From Neocallimastix lanati (nom. inval.) (Eukaryota > Neocallimastigomycota > Neocallimastigomycetes > Neocallimastigales > Neocallimastigaceae), in NCBI GenBank assembly GCA_016946835.1, contig JACVTC010000050.1, positions 722,501 through 786,500 on the forward strand: a DNA stretch of 64,000 nt. Direction: 5' to 3'. Both the position numbers and the translations under genes were made by a program. Of the stretch, positions 1-12,400 are shown piece by piece (positions within the stretch are counted from its first letter, which is position 1; every line of letters starts with the position of its first letter). The notes beneath the pieces were generated by a model. That model saw only the letters and a list, made by a program, of their open reading frames with translations. It was not told the origin of the DNA and did not search any database.

Positions 1-964
1 TTTAGATCTTCATAATTTAAAGTAAACTAAATGTTTTTATAAATAGATTAATTCTAATTGTATCATTAAAGAAATTATTAAAAATATTCCTACTATGCTT
101 AAATATTCTTAGTCTAAAGAATCTCATACCCTATATAGAAAAATTCAAAAAAAAAAAAAAATATCAAAAAGTTTAGTGATGTTGTCGAAGTATAATAGCC
201 TGATGTTACTACAAAACAAGATAGTAAAGGAACTAAATATGATAAATCAAAATTCATACATGCAAAAATTATATTCAATCTTAGCTATAATTACACTAAG
301 CTTAGTCTAAGATTTTAAGATGTGGATATAAGTACAATACCACTATTGCCTTTAGAAGTAGTAGTGTTATAGAATATTGCCCCAAATATTGTCAATGTTG
401 TAGTAAAGATGATCAGTCATATATCCAATGGATATTTGAATGTTCCTTTTTTTTTTTTTAAGTGCTAGATTGAAATTATAAGATTTCATCAATGATGTTT
501 TTATTTTGTTTGGAAGTAAAATAAAGAGTTAACCTTTACTCACTTTCAACTCACCTATTTAAGATTGTGAAGCAAACTAATGAATACATTTCTATGTTTT
601 TTTTTGGTGGAACTTTAGCTTAAGATATGTTACAATTCAATACTGGGGAACAAAGGCCATTTAAAAGAACCACTATTAAAGAGTTCTGGATCTAGTATTC
701 CATATATAGTTAGTCTCACGAATTAAATTATTAGCACTATACCAATTGTTAGTAGCTCTCTTTACTTAATATTTGATTGGCATAATAAAAAAAACCCTTC
801 ATAACCAAGAGAGAATATATTATCCTTGTAAATCTTATGTAAATAGTAATAATATTTCTTTTATACAACGAATTTACGGGAAATTGAATCTCCTGATAAA
901 AATTCTCTTGATTCAAGTGAGAATTCAGTGGTCTCCATACTATCTACTTTTTTTACAGATGTAA
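1..964 (+). pseudogene. Decayed coding DNA, possible 3' end of a non-LTR retrotransposon
   Basis: This stretch is visibly less AT-rich than the DNA that follows, but every frame is broken by stops. In one frame (about 375-446) a Cys-rich segment reads C-x2-C, six residues, Tyr, six residues, Cys. Non-LTR retrotransposon proteins often carry a C-terminal CCHC motif of this spacing with His at the Tyr position; CAT to TAT would be a single C-to-T change. A 63-codon open stretch at 773-964 has no recognisable domain and is treated as part of the same relic. The retroelement identity is inference from one motif. The window edge cuts the feature. Confidence 0.35.
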
Positions 965-1484
965 CTTCTTTGTTTTAATTTATTATATATTTTAATACCA
1001 TAAAAACTTCTAAATTTTCTTTTATTATTAATTTTTTTTTTATTTTATTTCATTACATTAACTTTATTTTAATTAAATTTTATTTTTAATATTTTTTATT
1101 AGATACATTTTTTATATATTCTTTTTTTATTGTAATATATTAATGTATTTTTACACTTAAATGTATACAATATATTAATTTTTTTTTTTTTTTTTTTTTT
1201 TAATAATTCTTTTCCTAATCTAAAAAAAAAAAAAATTTAGCTCATTCAATTGAAATATGATCATAGAACGATATATGATATATTTTAATTTATATAATTC
1301 CTTGATATAATTTTTTTCGTTTTTATAATATTAATATTAATGTTACTAAAATCAGAGTTTTGGAATTGAAATAATTTAAAAATATTCATTATGTCAATTA
1401 ATTCATTATGAATGAAATATCTGAGACGTAAAAAAAATTTTTTTACATTATGAATAATTTTATATATTAATTAAAATTTCCTAA

Positions 1485-1518
<34 letters not shown>

Positions 1519-3385
1519 AAAGTTAATAAGGAAAAATTTTTATAGAAAATATTAACCAATAGTATGATAATACCAACATATTTGAAATTTTTTTTAAAAA
1601 AAAATTATAAATTATAAAAAAATATCTTTTTGATGATTTAAATGGATATTATTAAAGTATATTTTCTTGTTTGTTAATATGAAATATTAATTTGAAAATA
1701 TGTATTATAAATATTAAAAATTAAAGATTATTATAAGACATTAATTAAAGAATTAATTATGTTGGTTTTAAAAATTTAAAAGTCAATATTTAATATATTA
1801 TTCTATTTATTATTAAATGATTTTTAGAGTCATTTTATTAAATCATTTTAAATTAATAAATTTATCAAAAAATACTTAGAAACGAATCTTATTTAAAGAA
1901 GATATTTATATATCTTTAATAAAAATTTTAATATCAATTTTTTTTTAATGATAATACCGGTTATCAGGATTTCAAAAAAGTGAAATGATAAATAAAGAGA
2001 AAATAAATAATAAATAAAAAAGTATAATAATTAATAAAATATTGTTTATAAAATATAATAATTAGTTTAAATATATTATTATCTAAATTTTAAGTATAAA
2101 AACATAATAATTTTATATTATTATATTTTAAGCCATTATAAAATTTAAACAAAAAAACAAAAAAACAAAAAAAAAAAAACTATAATGTGTTTCTAATTAA
2201 TTATTTATGGTGAAAAGTTAAATATAATTAAAAAAAATTACATTTTTACTATATAGTACTTTTAATAAGATTATAATGAAATATTAAAAAATAGAAAGTA
2301 ATAAAATAAAAATAGTAAATAAAAACTTAAGAAAAGTTTCTTTTTTTTCTTTAGTAATTATATGATAATTTTAATAAAAGTTCTTTTAATTTATATTATA
2401 TTCTTTATATTACAAATAATTAAATTTTACTAATTATATTTTATATGTATATAAAAAAAATATTAAATATTAGTAATCATCAAAAAATATAAAAAATTAA
2501 TAATAATAATAAATTATGATATAAGGAATTATTAGTAATCATATGATTACTAATAATTCCATATGTTAAAATATTTATATTCAGATATATAATTAGTTAT
2601 ATAATCATTATTATTAAACTTAATATATATATATAAGTAATAAATTTTTTTATTAAATAGTTTTTATATATTATTAATATGTAAAAGATACTTTTAATTA
2701 TATATAAATATATAATTATTTAATATGATAAGAGTATAAAAATATTTAATTTCAAAAAAAAAAAAAAAAGTTTATTTTTTGTTATTAAGAATTTATTTTA
2801 ACTTTTTGTATTTAAATATTCAATATTTAAAAAAAAAAAATTTTTTTTTTTACATATTTTAATAACAAAATTTATTATTTATATAAAGTTTAATAATAAT
2901 GAAAAATATATCAAATTATATTTCATAATGTAAATATTTTAATATTAATTGTATATGATTGAGTTAAATAATTAGGTGAAATTATAAATTATAAAAAAAA
3001 AAAAAAAAAGGTTTTTTTTTTAATATTTGATAATTCAAAATTTTAATTTTTTTTTTTTTTTTTTTATTATAAAATTTTTTATTTAACATTTTTCATTAGA
3101 AATATTTTTCTTCGTATATTATTTTATAATTTTTTATTATTATTTCATTTTATATTGTTTTACTTATTATTATTATTATTATTATTATAAATATATATAT
3201 ATTTTTTAATATTAAAATATATCAAAAAACTGTTGACTTTTAATATTATTAAAAAAAAAAAAATGTTATTTTATAAAATTAAAAAATCATTAATGATAGA
3301 ATTTTGAAAATACTAACATTTATTTTATTGATTTTAATGATTAATTAGAATATATAATATAATAAAGAAAAAACTTTTTTTTTAG

Positions 3386-3442
<57 letters not shown>

Positions 3443-3681
3443 TTGAAAATAATATAATCATAAAAAAAAAATACTAATACTCCTTTTTTTTTTTTTATTA
3501 TTATTTATATTTTATAATTTTTATTTTTTTTTTTTCTGCATATATATTATATTCATATAAATTCAATAGAATAACAGTTTTTGGAAGTTGATATAGTTTA
3601 TTAGATTTAATTTAATAGTTATTTATTTTATTTTATTTTATTTTATTTTTTTAAAAAAAAAAAAAAATAGGAGAAGTCAAA
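965..3681. other. Intergenic, very AT-rich, no gene seen
   Basis: Almost pure A/T with many homopolymer runs, including a run of about 55 A at 3386-3440. No open reading frame or RNA gene is recognisable on either strand. The only distinct element is a perfect palindrome at 2525-2560, listed separately. The last part is the 5' flank of the first ankyrin gene. Confidence 0.7.
2525..2560. repeat. Perfect 36-bp palindrome without spacer
   Basis: The two 18-bp arms (2525-2542 and 2543-2560) are exact reverse complements with no loop between them. Beyond one mismatched pair, three more bases pair on each side, giving about 44 bp in all. It lies in non-coding DNA about 1.1 kb upstream of the first ankyrin gene. 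Function unknown. Confidence 0.85.
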
Positions 3682-6645
3682 ATGGAGGGGTTACAATATT
3701 TAATTAAAAACAATAGAATCGTTGATATTAAATCATATGCAACTAGTCATGTAATAAAAAGTATTGAAGTTAAAAATAATTCATTTGACTTACTAATAGA
3801 TACCATAAAAAACACTTCTTATTTAATAACCCTTAAAACTATTATAAATATTTATCAATATTTATATAGAAATCTAAATTATTCAATTGATACGGGTGAA
3901 TCCCCATTATCAGTTGCACTTTCATTAAATAATTTTAATATTGCTAATTTTTTAATAGAGCAAAAAGCAAATATTAATTATATTAATAAAAATGGAGATA
4001 ATATATTGTTTTATCTATATAAAAATAATTTATTAGGAGAAACAACATTAAAATATTTATTATATCATGATGTTGATATCAATGCAATAGATACCAATAA
4101 AAAAAGTTTTTTAACTTACATCATCGAAAATAATAATACAAAATTAATTAAAATTCTTTTTTCAAAATTTAAACTATATAGTAATGAATTTATAATAAAA
4201 TTAATTAATTTATCTAAACTTCAAAATCCAATTGGTCGACAGGATTTCCAATCTCTTTTTGATTTAGAAAATGCAAAATCTAGAAAATTACATATTACTA
4301 AAGATATTTTAGCAAAATCATGTATTAATCAAGATATTGATGTATTAAAATTATTATTTGAGGATAGTAATATTAATAAAGAATTTTTTTCAAGTATAAG
4401 TAACAAAGAATTATTATGCAATCTCTATATAAATAATAAAAAGGATACCTTAAAATTTTTAATAGAAAAAGGGGCAAAATTAAATGAAAGTTATTACAAT
4501 ACACTATTTTTACATATAATAAATAATAATGATTTAGAAATGGCAAAATTTATAATTAGTAAAGGTGCTTATGTTAATGTAAAAGCTGATTATCCAAATT
4601 TAATCATTTGGAAAGCATATCAATTAAAACATGGTGAAATGGCGAAATTGATTATTAGAAATGGAGCAGATCTAAATATTCCGGATACGGACTATGAAAA
4701 AATATTGGATGTTGCTAATTCTAATGAAGATATACTACCCTATTTGGAAAAATATTATAAAGCTAAAAATTTTAATAATTCTACGTTGCTCTATGCTTGT
4801 AAAAATGGTAATACCAAAATTGTAAAACATTTACTACAAACCAATGTCCACTTTAATGAAATAGATGAAGATATTCATAATGCTTTTGATTATGTAGAAG
4901 AATCTGCTCTTATTTATGCTTGTAAAATTGGAAATGATGAAATTGTAAAATTATTAATTGATAAAGGGGCTAATGTCAATTATAAATATTCAGGAACATA
5001 TACCCCACTAGTTCAGGCTTGTATTCAAGGTAATGAAAAAGTAGTAAAGATATTATTAGAAAATGGTGCTACCATTGAACCTGAATTAGTGAAGCATTCC
5101 CTGACAGATTCAAAAGGAGATACTAAGAGTACATTAATGCATGCTTGTGAAAATGGTAAAGAGAAAATAGTAGAATATTTAATAATGTATGGTGCAGATG
5201 TGAATGAAAAAAATTTAGCTGGTGAAACACCATTAATGTGTATATGTAAAAATGGTCATAAGAATCTTGTTCCTTATTTCATTCAGAATAATTCAGATAT
5301 CAATGATAAAGATAACTATGGCAATTCCGCATTAATTTATGCCTGTCAAAATAATATGGATGAAATAGTGGAAATTTTATTAGAACATAAGGTTAATGTT
5401 AATGAACAAAATGTTAATGGTGAAACCGCATTAATTATTGCATGTAAGAATGGTAATTCTAAAATTGTTCAACTTTTGATGAAGAATAAAGCTGATCCTA
5501 ATATTTTTGATAATTCTAGAAAATCTCCAATAATGTATGCATTAATTAATAATTGTAAAGAAATTGTAGATGAACTGATATCTTATAAAGAAACATTAAA
5601 AGAAGAAATTATTAATAATACCACCAAAAAAAATAAAACCTTATTAATGTATGCATGTAAAAATAACTATAAATATTTAGTAGTGCAATTAATTGAACAT
5701 CATGCCGATTTAACGAAAAAAAATAATAAAGGAGAAACAGCAATGATATATGCATGTCGATTTGGTCATCATGAAATAGTAGCCTATCTTATTAGTCAAG
5801 GGGCAAATGTTGATGATACCTGCAATAATGGTGATAATTGTCTTATATACGCTTGTCAAAATGGATTTAAATATGTCGCAAAACATCTGATCAGAAATAA
5901 CTGTCAAATTAATTCTAAAGGGTACAAAGGAAAAACTGCATTAATGCATGCCTGTGAAAATGGTAAGATGAGTATAGTAGAATTATTGGTTATGAATAAT
6001 GTTAACTTGAATAAACGAGATCAAAAGGGAAAGACAGCATTAATGTACGCTTGTGAATCTAATCAAATTAAAATTACTGAATATTTAGTGGAGCATCATG
6101 CAGATATAAATAAAAAGGATGAAAATAATCAGTCGGCATTAATGTATGCTTGTAAGGGAGATTTTAAAGAAATTATTAAATGTTTGGTGAAGAACGATGC
6201 TAATGTTGACCTTAATGGTGGTCGAAACCTTCTCATTATGATTTGTAGTAAAGCAAAAGATAAAATTGAAAGAGAAGATAATGATATAATAAAAATGTTA
6301 ATTAAAAAGGGTGTTTTCGTTGATGTACAAGATAGTCATGGAACTACCGCATTAATGCATGCTTGCTGTGCCTATGATATTGATATTATAGAATATCTTT
6401 TGGAAAATGGTGCCAATATCAATGCAAAAAATGATCAAGGAGATAATGCATTAAAAATTGCTATAAAGTATAAAAATGATGGTGTCATTGATTTTCTTAA
6501 AGAGATGATAAAGTTAAGTAATGGAAATACTAAAACAAAAGAAATAAATCTATCTAATAATCATCATAGCAAAAATAAATCAAGTTATGATAAAAATAAA
6601 AAGAAAATGAAAAGACAATCTAAAAGTTTTTATTTAGACTATTAA
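3682..6645 (+). CDS. Long ankyrin-repeat protein (987 aa), paralogue 1
   Basis: Single-exon gene for a protein made almost wholly of ankyrin repeats. After about 60 non-repeat residues the chain consists of roughly 33-residue repeats. The best preserved follow a 'TALMYACENG' helix, then an 'IVxxLIxxGA' helix, then 'NxxDxxGxT'. Canonical ankyrin repeats have 'LHLAA' where this family has 'LMYAC'. The C-terminal ~40 residues are Lys/Ser-rich and may be disordered. No signal peptide or membrane span is visible, so the protein is probably intracellular and likely a binding scaffold; its partners cannot be read from sequence. The ATG at 3682 is the first in frame and follows 'gtcaaa'. The N-terminal third aligns by eye with the gene at 9404 (shared 'KQKA(N/D)INYIN' and 'DNILF' strings), so the two are paralogues from an old tandem duplication. 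Confidence 0.93.
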   Translation: MEGLQYLIKNNRIVDIKSYATSHVIKSIEVKNNSFDLLIDTIKNTSYLITLKTIINIYQYLYRNLNYSIDTGESPLSVALSLNNFNIANFLIEQKANINYINKNGDNILFYLYKNNLLGETTLKYLLYHDVDINAIDTNKKSFLTYIIENNNTKLIKILFSKFKLYSNEFIIKLINLSKLQNPIGRQDFQSLFDLENAKSRKLHITKDILAKSCINQDIDVLKLLFEDSNINKEFFSSISNKELLCNLYINNKKDTLKFLIEKGAKLNESYYNTLFLHIINNNDLEMAKFIISKGAYVNVKADYPNLIIWKAYQLKHGEMAKLIIRNGADLNIPDTDYEKILDVANSNEDILPYLEKYYKAKNFNNSTLLYACKNGNTKIVKHLLQTNVHFNEIDEDIHNAFDYVEESALIYACKIGNDEIVKLLIDKGANVNYKYSGTYTPLVQACIQGNEKVVKILLENGATIEPELVKHSLTDSKGDTKSTLMHACENGKEKIVEYLIMYGADVNEKNLAGETPLMCICKNGHKNLVPYFIQNNSDINDKDNYGNSALIYACQNNMDEIVEILLEHKVNVNEQNVNGETALIIACKNGNSKIVQLLMKNKADPNIFDNSRKSPIMYALINNCKEIVDELISYKETLKEEIINNTTKKNKTLLMYACKNNYKYLVVQLIEHHADLTKKNNKGETAMIYACRFGHHEIVAYLISQGANVDDTCNNGDNCLIYACQNGFKYVAKHLIRNNCQINSKGYKGKTALMHACENGKMSIVELLVMNNVNLNKRDQKGKTALMYACESNQIKITEYLVEHHADINKKDENNQSALMYACKGDFKEIIKCLVKNDANVDLNGGRNLLIMICSKAKDKIEREDNDIIKMLIKKGVFVDVQDSHGTTALMHACCAYDIDIIEYLLENGANINAKNDQGDNALKIAIKYKNDGVIDFLKEMIKLSNGNTKTKEINLSNNHHSKNKSSYDKNKKKMKRQSKSFYLDY

Positions 6646-6698
6646 ATATAATTATAATTATTATTATTATTTTTATTTTTATTTATTTATTTATTTAG

Positions 6699-6764
<66 letters not shown>

Positions 6765-7134
6765 GTTGTTGTTGTTGTTCTATTATTAATTTATTATTTT
6801 TATTAATATTGATATTCATATTATTATTTATATAAAAGCATATTAATTCACATTTCATTTCAGTTCCTTATTTTATTTTATTTTAATCTATTTTATTTAT
6901 TTTTTTTATTTTATTTAAAGCAAAACAAAACAAAAACAAAATTTTTATTTAGATACGCATTTCATCATAAAAAAGTAAAAAAAAAAAAAAAAAAAATAAG
7001 ATAAAAAATAACAATTTTTATTTATTAATAATATAAAATATTTTATTATTATTATTAATTATTTTAATAATAAATAAAAATATACCAAAAATAAATAAAT
7101 AAATAAATAAATAATCAATTTATACTTTGCATTT
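6646..7134. other. Intergenic AT-rich spacer with simple repeats
   Basis: 3' flank of the first ankyrin gene. It holds a (TTA)n run, a poly(T) run and a short (GTT)5 block (about 6706-6779), then mixed A/T. No gene is visible. Confidence 0.7.
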
Positions 7135-7540
7135 AATTTTATACTATTTATTTTATTTTATTTTATATTATATTATTTTATTTTATTTTATTTTATTTTA
7201 TTTTATTTTATTTTATTTTATTTATTTATTTTATTTTATTTTATTTTATTTTATTTTATTTTATTTTATTTTATTTATTTATTTTATTTTATTTTATTTT
7301 ATTTTATTTTATTTTATTTTATTTTATTTTATTTTATTTTATTTTATTTTATTTTATTTTATTTTATTTTATTTTATTTTATTTTATTTTATTTTATTTT
7401 ATTTTATTTTATTTTATTTTATTTTATTTTATTTTATTTTATTTTATTTTATTTTATTTTATTTTATTTTATTTTATTTTATTTTATTTTATTTTATTTT
7501 ATTTTATTTTATTTTATTTTATTTTATTTTATTTTATTCA
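7135..7540. repeat. (ATTTT)n microsatellite
   Basis: About 400 bp of nearly uninterrupted ATTTT pentamers, with two TTTA slips near the left end (around 7220 and 7275). The pentamer gives an artefactual open frame translating to Phe/Ile/Leu/Tyr repeats, which is not a gene. The array runs directly into the minisatellite that follows, whose units contain the same pentamer. Confidence 0.95.
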
Positions 7541-8675
7541 ATCTGTACTTTATATTAATATTTCTACTATTTATTTTATTTTATTTTATTTTATTCAATC
7601 TGTACTTTATATTAATATTTCTACTATTTATTTTATTTTATTTTATTTTATTTTATTCAATCTGTACTTTATATTAATATTTCTACTATTTATTTTATTT
7701 TATTTTATTTTATTTTATTCAATCTGTACTTTATATTAATATTTCTACTATTTATTTTATTTTATTTTATTTTATTCAATCTGTACTTTATATTAATATT
7801 TCTACTATTTATTTTATTTTATTTTATTTAATCTGTACTTTATATTAATATTTCTACTATTTATTTTATTTTATTTTATTTTATTCAATCTGTACTTTAT
7901 ATTAATATTTCTACTATTTATTTTATTTTATTTTATTTTATTCAATCTGTACTTTATATTAATATTTCTACTATTTATTTTATTTTATTTTATTTTATTT
8001 TATTCAATCTGTACTTTATATTAATATTTCTACTATTTATTTTATTTTATTTTATTTTATTTTATTTTATTCAATCTGTACTTTATATTAATATTTCTAC
8101 TATTTATTTTATTTTATTTTATTTTATTCAATCTGTACTTTATATTAATATTTCTACTATTTATTTTATTTTATTTTATTTTATTCAATCTGTACTTTAT
8201 ATTAATATTTCTACTATTTATTTTATTTTATTCTATTTTATTTTATTTTATTTTATTCAATCTGTACTTTATATTAATATTTCTACTATTTATTTTATTT
8301 TATTTTATTTTATTCAATCTGTACTTTATATTAATATTTCTACTATTTATTTTATTTTATTTTATTTTATTCAATCTGTACTTTATATTAATATTTCTAC
8401 TATTTATTTTATTTTATTTTATTCAATCTGTACTTTATATTAATATTTCTACTATTTATTTTATTTTATTTTATTTTATTTAATCTATACTTTATATTTA
8501 TATTCTACCATTTATTTTATTTTTTTTTTTATTTTATTTTATCTGTACTTTATATTCATATTCTACTATTTATTTTATTTTATTTAATCTGTTCTTTACA
8601 TTTCTATTTCTATTATTTATTTTATTTTATTTTATTCAATCTGTACTTTACATTTTGATTTCTACTATTTATTTT
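7541..8675. repeat. Compound minisatellite: about 20 units of a 31-35 bp core plus variable ATTTT
   Basis: Each unit has a constant core reading from 'CAATCTGTACTTTATATT' to 'CTACTATTTA', followed by three to seven ATTTT pentamers. By eye there are about 20 cores. The first 16 are almost identical and differ mainly in pentamer number. The last four (from about 8480) carry substitutions and small deletions in the core. It lies between the two ankyrin genes. Confidence 0.93.
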
Positions 8676-9403
8676 CTTTATAATTGTTAATATTTTTTTT
8701 ATAATAAAAATTTTTAACCTTTTTTTGTATTTATATTTTGAAAATTTTCATCTTTAAAGCTATAATGTTTTAGCCATTTATTTAAAAAATATAATTTCTT
8801 TATTTTTATTCTCATTATCTATTAGCACTACCACTGCTACTATTACTACTACTATTACTACTACTATTACTACTACTATTACTACTACTATTACTATTAT
8901 TACTATTAATAAAATTTCATTTATATTTATGTATAAAAGGGCTTTAATATTTATTTCTTAATACTTTATTTATAAAATATAGTTAAAAATTGTCATTTTA
9001 TAATAATATTTTAGTATTATATTTTAACTTTATGAAAAATTATTAATTTTAATATATATTCTTAATTCATATTATCATATTAAAAGAAATATTTTGATAC
9101 TAGGTGTTTCTTTTTTTTTTTCTTTTTTTTTTTATAGTATTAATATTTAAATTAAAAAAATAATTATTGTGTAACCCTTATTTATTTTTTTTTATTATAT
9201 AATTGAAATTAATATTTTGTAATATTTTTTTATTTTTTATTTTATTTTTATTATTATTTATTTTTGTAAATATATATTTGTATATAATATCCTATATTAA
9301 TTTATAATAATTCACTATTTTTTTTTTTAATATTTATTAATTTTAATGTTATTTTTGTAAAATGTATATATTTTTAAATTAATTAATAAATAAAAATAAA
9401 GAA
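8676..9403. other. Intergenic spacer with an ACT/ATT microsatellite
   Basis: At 8826-8911 there is a short array of ACTACTATT-type triplets (12-bp period 'TATTACTACTAC'). The remainder is plain AT-rich DNA forming the 5' flank of the second ankyrin gene. No gene is visible. Confidence 0.7.
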
Positions 9404-12400
9404 ATGGAAACAATAAAAGAAATTTTAAAGAGAAAGGATTATGAAATTTTCATTTCCAGTGTTTTATATAATTCTAATATAAATATATTGGATTATATTC
9501 AAAAAGAAGATTTTGATTTATTAATTTATTTAATTGAACAAGATGTCTCTTTAAATATTATTAAATTATTTTTAAATAAATATAATTGTTATTATCAAGA
9601 CCTAAATTATGAATTAAAAAATTTAAAAAACCCATTATTTTCAGCTTTAGCGTATAATAATTTTAAAATAGCAGATTTCCTTATCAAACAAAAAGCAGAT
9701 ATTAATTATATTAATGCTGATAACGATAATATTTTATTCTTTTTATACCAATGTAAACTACTGAATAGACTTTCATTAATGTATATAATTAATGAAGGTA
9801 TTGATATTAATTATACTAATGGTAAAGGAATCAACTTTTTACATTTTCTTCTTAAAGATAAAAATATACCATATTCAAAATTACTTTTGAAGAATTTTTC
9901 AATTCATAGAACTGATTTTATTTTACAACTTTTAAATTTTTACAAATTTCAAATAAAAATACCCCATTCTCAATTTACTTCATTACTACAGCAAGAAGAG
10001 AAAAATATTAAAAAAATAAATGTTAATGAGGATATACTATATGACGCTTGTCTTGTCTATGATTTCGAAATTGTGAAATTAATGTTCAATGATGACAATT
10101 TAATTAAAACTTTTTTTACCAAAAATTCAAATAATGTATTGCTTTTTGAACTTTATGACCACAATGCTATTGATATTATAAAACTTTTAATAGAAAAAGG
10201 TGCTGATATTAATGTAAAAAATGCTAATAAAGATACACTTTTATCTAAATCTCTGGAACACTCAAACATTGATTTTATAAAATATTTAGTGGATAAGGGA
10301 GCTGATTTGAATATTTATGATAAAAATAAACAATTAATCATTAATAAAGTTATTGTTGATTCTCCAAATCCTGAAATTTGTCAATTATTTATTGAAAATG
10401 GCGCAGATTTGTATATTTTAGATAAAGAATATGAAGACCTTTTAGATAATGTCTCTCATTTAAATGACCCATTAATTTTTACTCGTCTTAAAACTTATAT
10501 TTTTTCAAGCCAAAATTCCAGTGATAAACCGGTCTCCACACTCTTACATGCATTTGAAAGTAATAATTTAAAAATTATTAAACATCTAGTAGAAAATAAA
10601 ATAAAAAGAACTGAGGATAGTTATTTAGGTGAAGCTTTGAAATGCGCTTGTAAAAAAGAAAATATGGAATTAATTAAATATTTAGTGAATCAGAATAAAG
10701 CTAATATAAATTATCATGATATTAGAGGAAAATCTATTCTATTGGATACTTGTGAAAATGGAAATGAAATTATTGTAAAATATTTATTAGATCATGGTGC
10801 CAGTTTAAGTGAAGGCATGGTAAGTCGTTATTCTTCAGGAAGAACTATTTTAATGTATACATGTGAAAAGGGTCATTTAGGAGTAGTAAAATGTTTAGTA
10901 GAATATGGTGAAAATATTAATAAATGTGATAAATATAAAAAAAATGCTTTAATGATCGCTTGTGAAAAAGGATTTAAAGATATCGTGGAATATTTAATAT
11001 CTAAAAATGCAGCTCTTAATAGAACCGATTTTATTGGTCAAACCGCGTTAATGTATGCTTGTGATAAGGGTCATGTTGATATTGCTAAACTTTTAATTGA
11101 TAAAAAGGCGAATATCGATAAGAGAAATGATTACTATAAATCTTGTTTAATTTGTGCTTGTGAAAATGGTAATAAGGAAATTGTTGAATTATTATTAAAT
11201 AATCATGCTGCTGTAAATGAAAGTGATTATAATAATATGAGTTGCCTAATGCATGCCATTAAAAATAAATATATTGATATTGCAAAACTTTTAATTGAAT
11301 ATAATGCTAATTTAAATGATAAAGATAATAAGGGAAATACTGCTCTACTCTATGCCTCTATGAAAAATTGTAATGAAATTATAAAAATTCTATTAGATAA
11401 TGATGTTGGATTGAATGATCAAAATGTGGTTGGAAAAACGGCATTAATGTATCTTTGTATCAATAATAACATTGAAATGGTTGATTATATTTTAAAAAAA
11501 GGCGCCAATGTTAATATCATAGATCATTCTTATAAAACAGCGTTAATTTATGCCTGTGAAAAAAATTTTGAAAAAATTATTAAATCCCTTCTAAATTTTC
11601 ATTCTATCATTAATAACCGTGATGAATACGGTAAGTCAGCATTAATTTATGCTTGTGAGAGAGGAAATGAAAAGGTTGCTGAAGAATTAATTAAAAAGGG
11701 TGCTTATATCAATGTCAGTGATAACGAAATGAAAACCCCATTAATCTATGCTTGTATCAATGGTAATGAGGCATTAGTAAATCTCTTACTAAAAAATGAT
11801 GCTACCATAAATGTTCAAGATACTACTGGTAAAAATGCAATTATGTATGCTTGTGAAAAGAATCGTAAAAACATTACAAGATTATTGTGTGAGAATTCTG
11901 GTACTGAGGTTGATATTAATGAAAAAGTATTAATGTGTGCCTATGATCATCAATACTATGATATTATAAAAGAGCTTCTACTTTATCACTTAAGGAATTC
12001 TGAAGATGATAAAAAAACCCCATTAATGTTAGCATGTGAAAAGGGTTATTCCCTAGATATCATAAAAATTTTATTTAGTAATAAGGAAGAAGTAAACCGA
12101 CAGGATCAAAATGGTAAAACCGCTCTCATGTTTGCTTGCGAAAATTGTCATCTTCCACAACAGGAAAATAAGGTAGAATATTTAATAAAATCAGGTGCTG
12201 ATTTGGATATACAAGATCGTATGGGAAATACTGCTTTGATATATTCTTGTTCTAATAATAATGTAGATATGATTAATTTATTGATTCATTATCATTGTGA
12301 TTTAAATTTAAAGAATAATGAAGGTAGAAATGCTTTAAACTATTCCTGTTTAAATAATCAATTGGAGCTAGTGAAGATACTTGTTGGTCATCCTATTCCA

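Noticed and set aside
7127-7558. 143-codon open frame (+) of Phe/Ile/Leu/Tyr repeats
   Set aside because: It is only the translation of the ATTTT microsatellite; no independent coding signal.
7541-8675. CRISPR-like array
   Set aside because: Spacers are just variable numbers of ATTTT, there are no cas genes, and the genome is eukaryotic.
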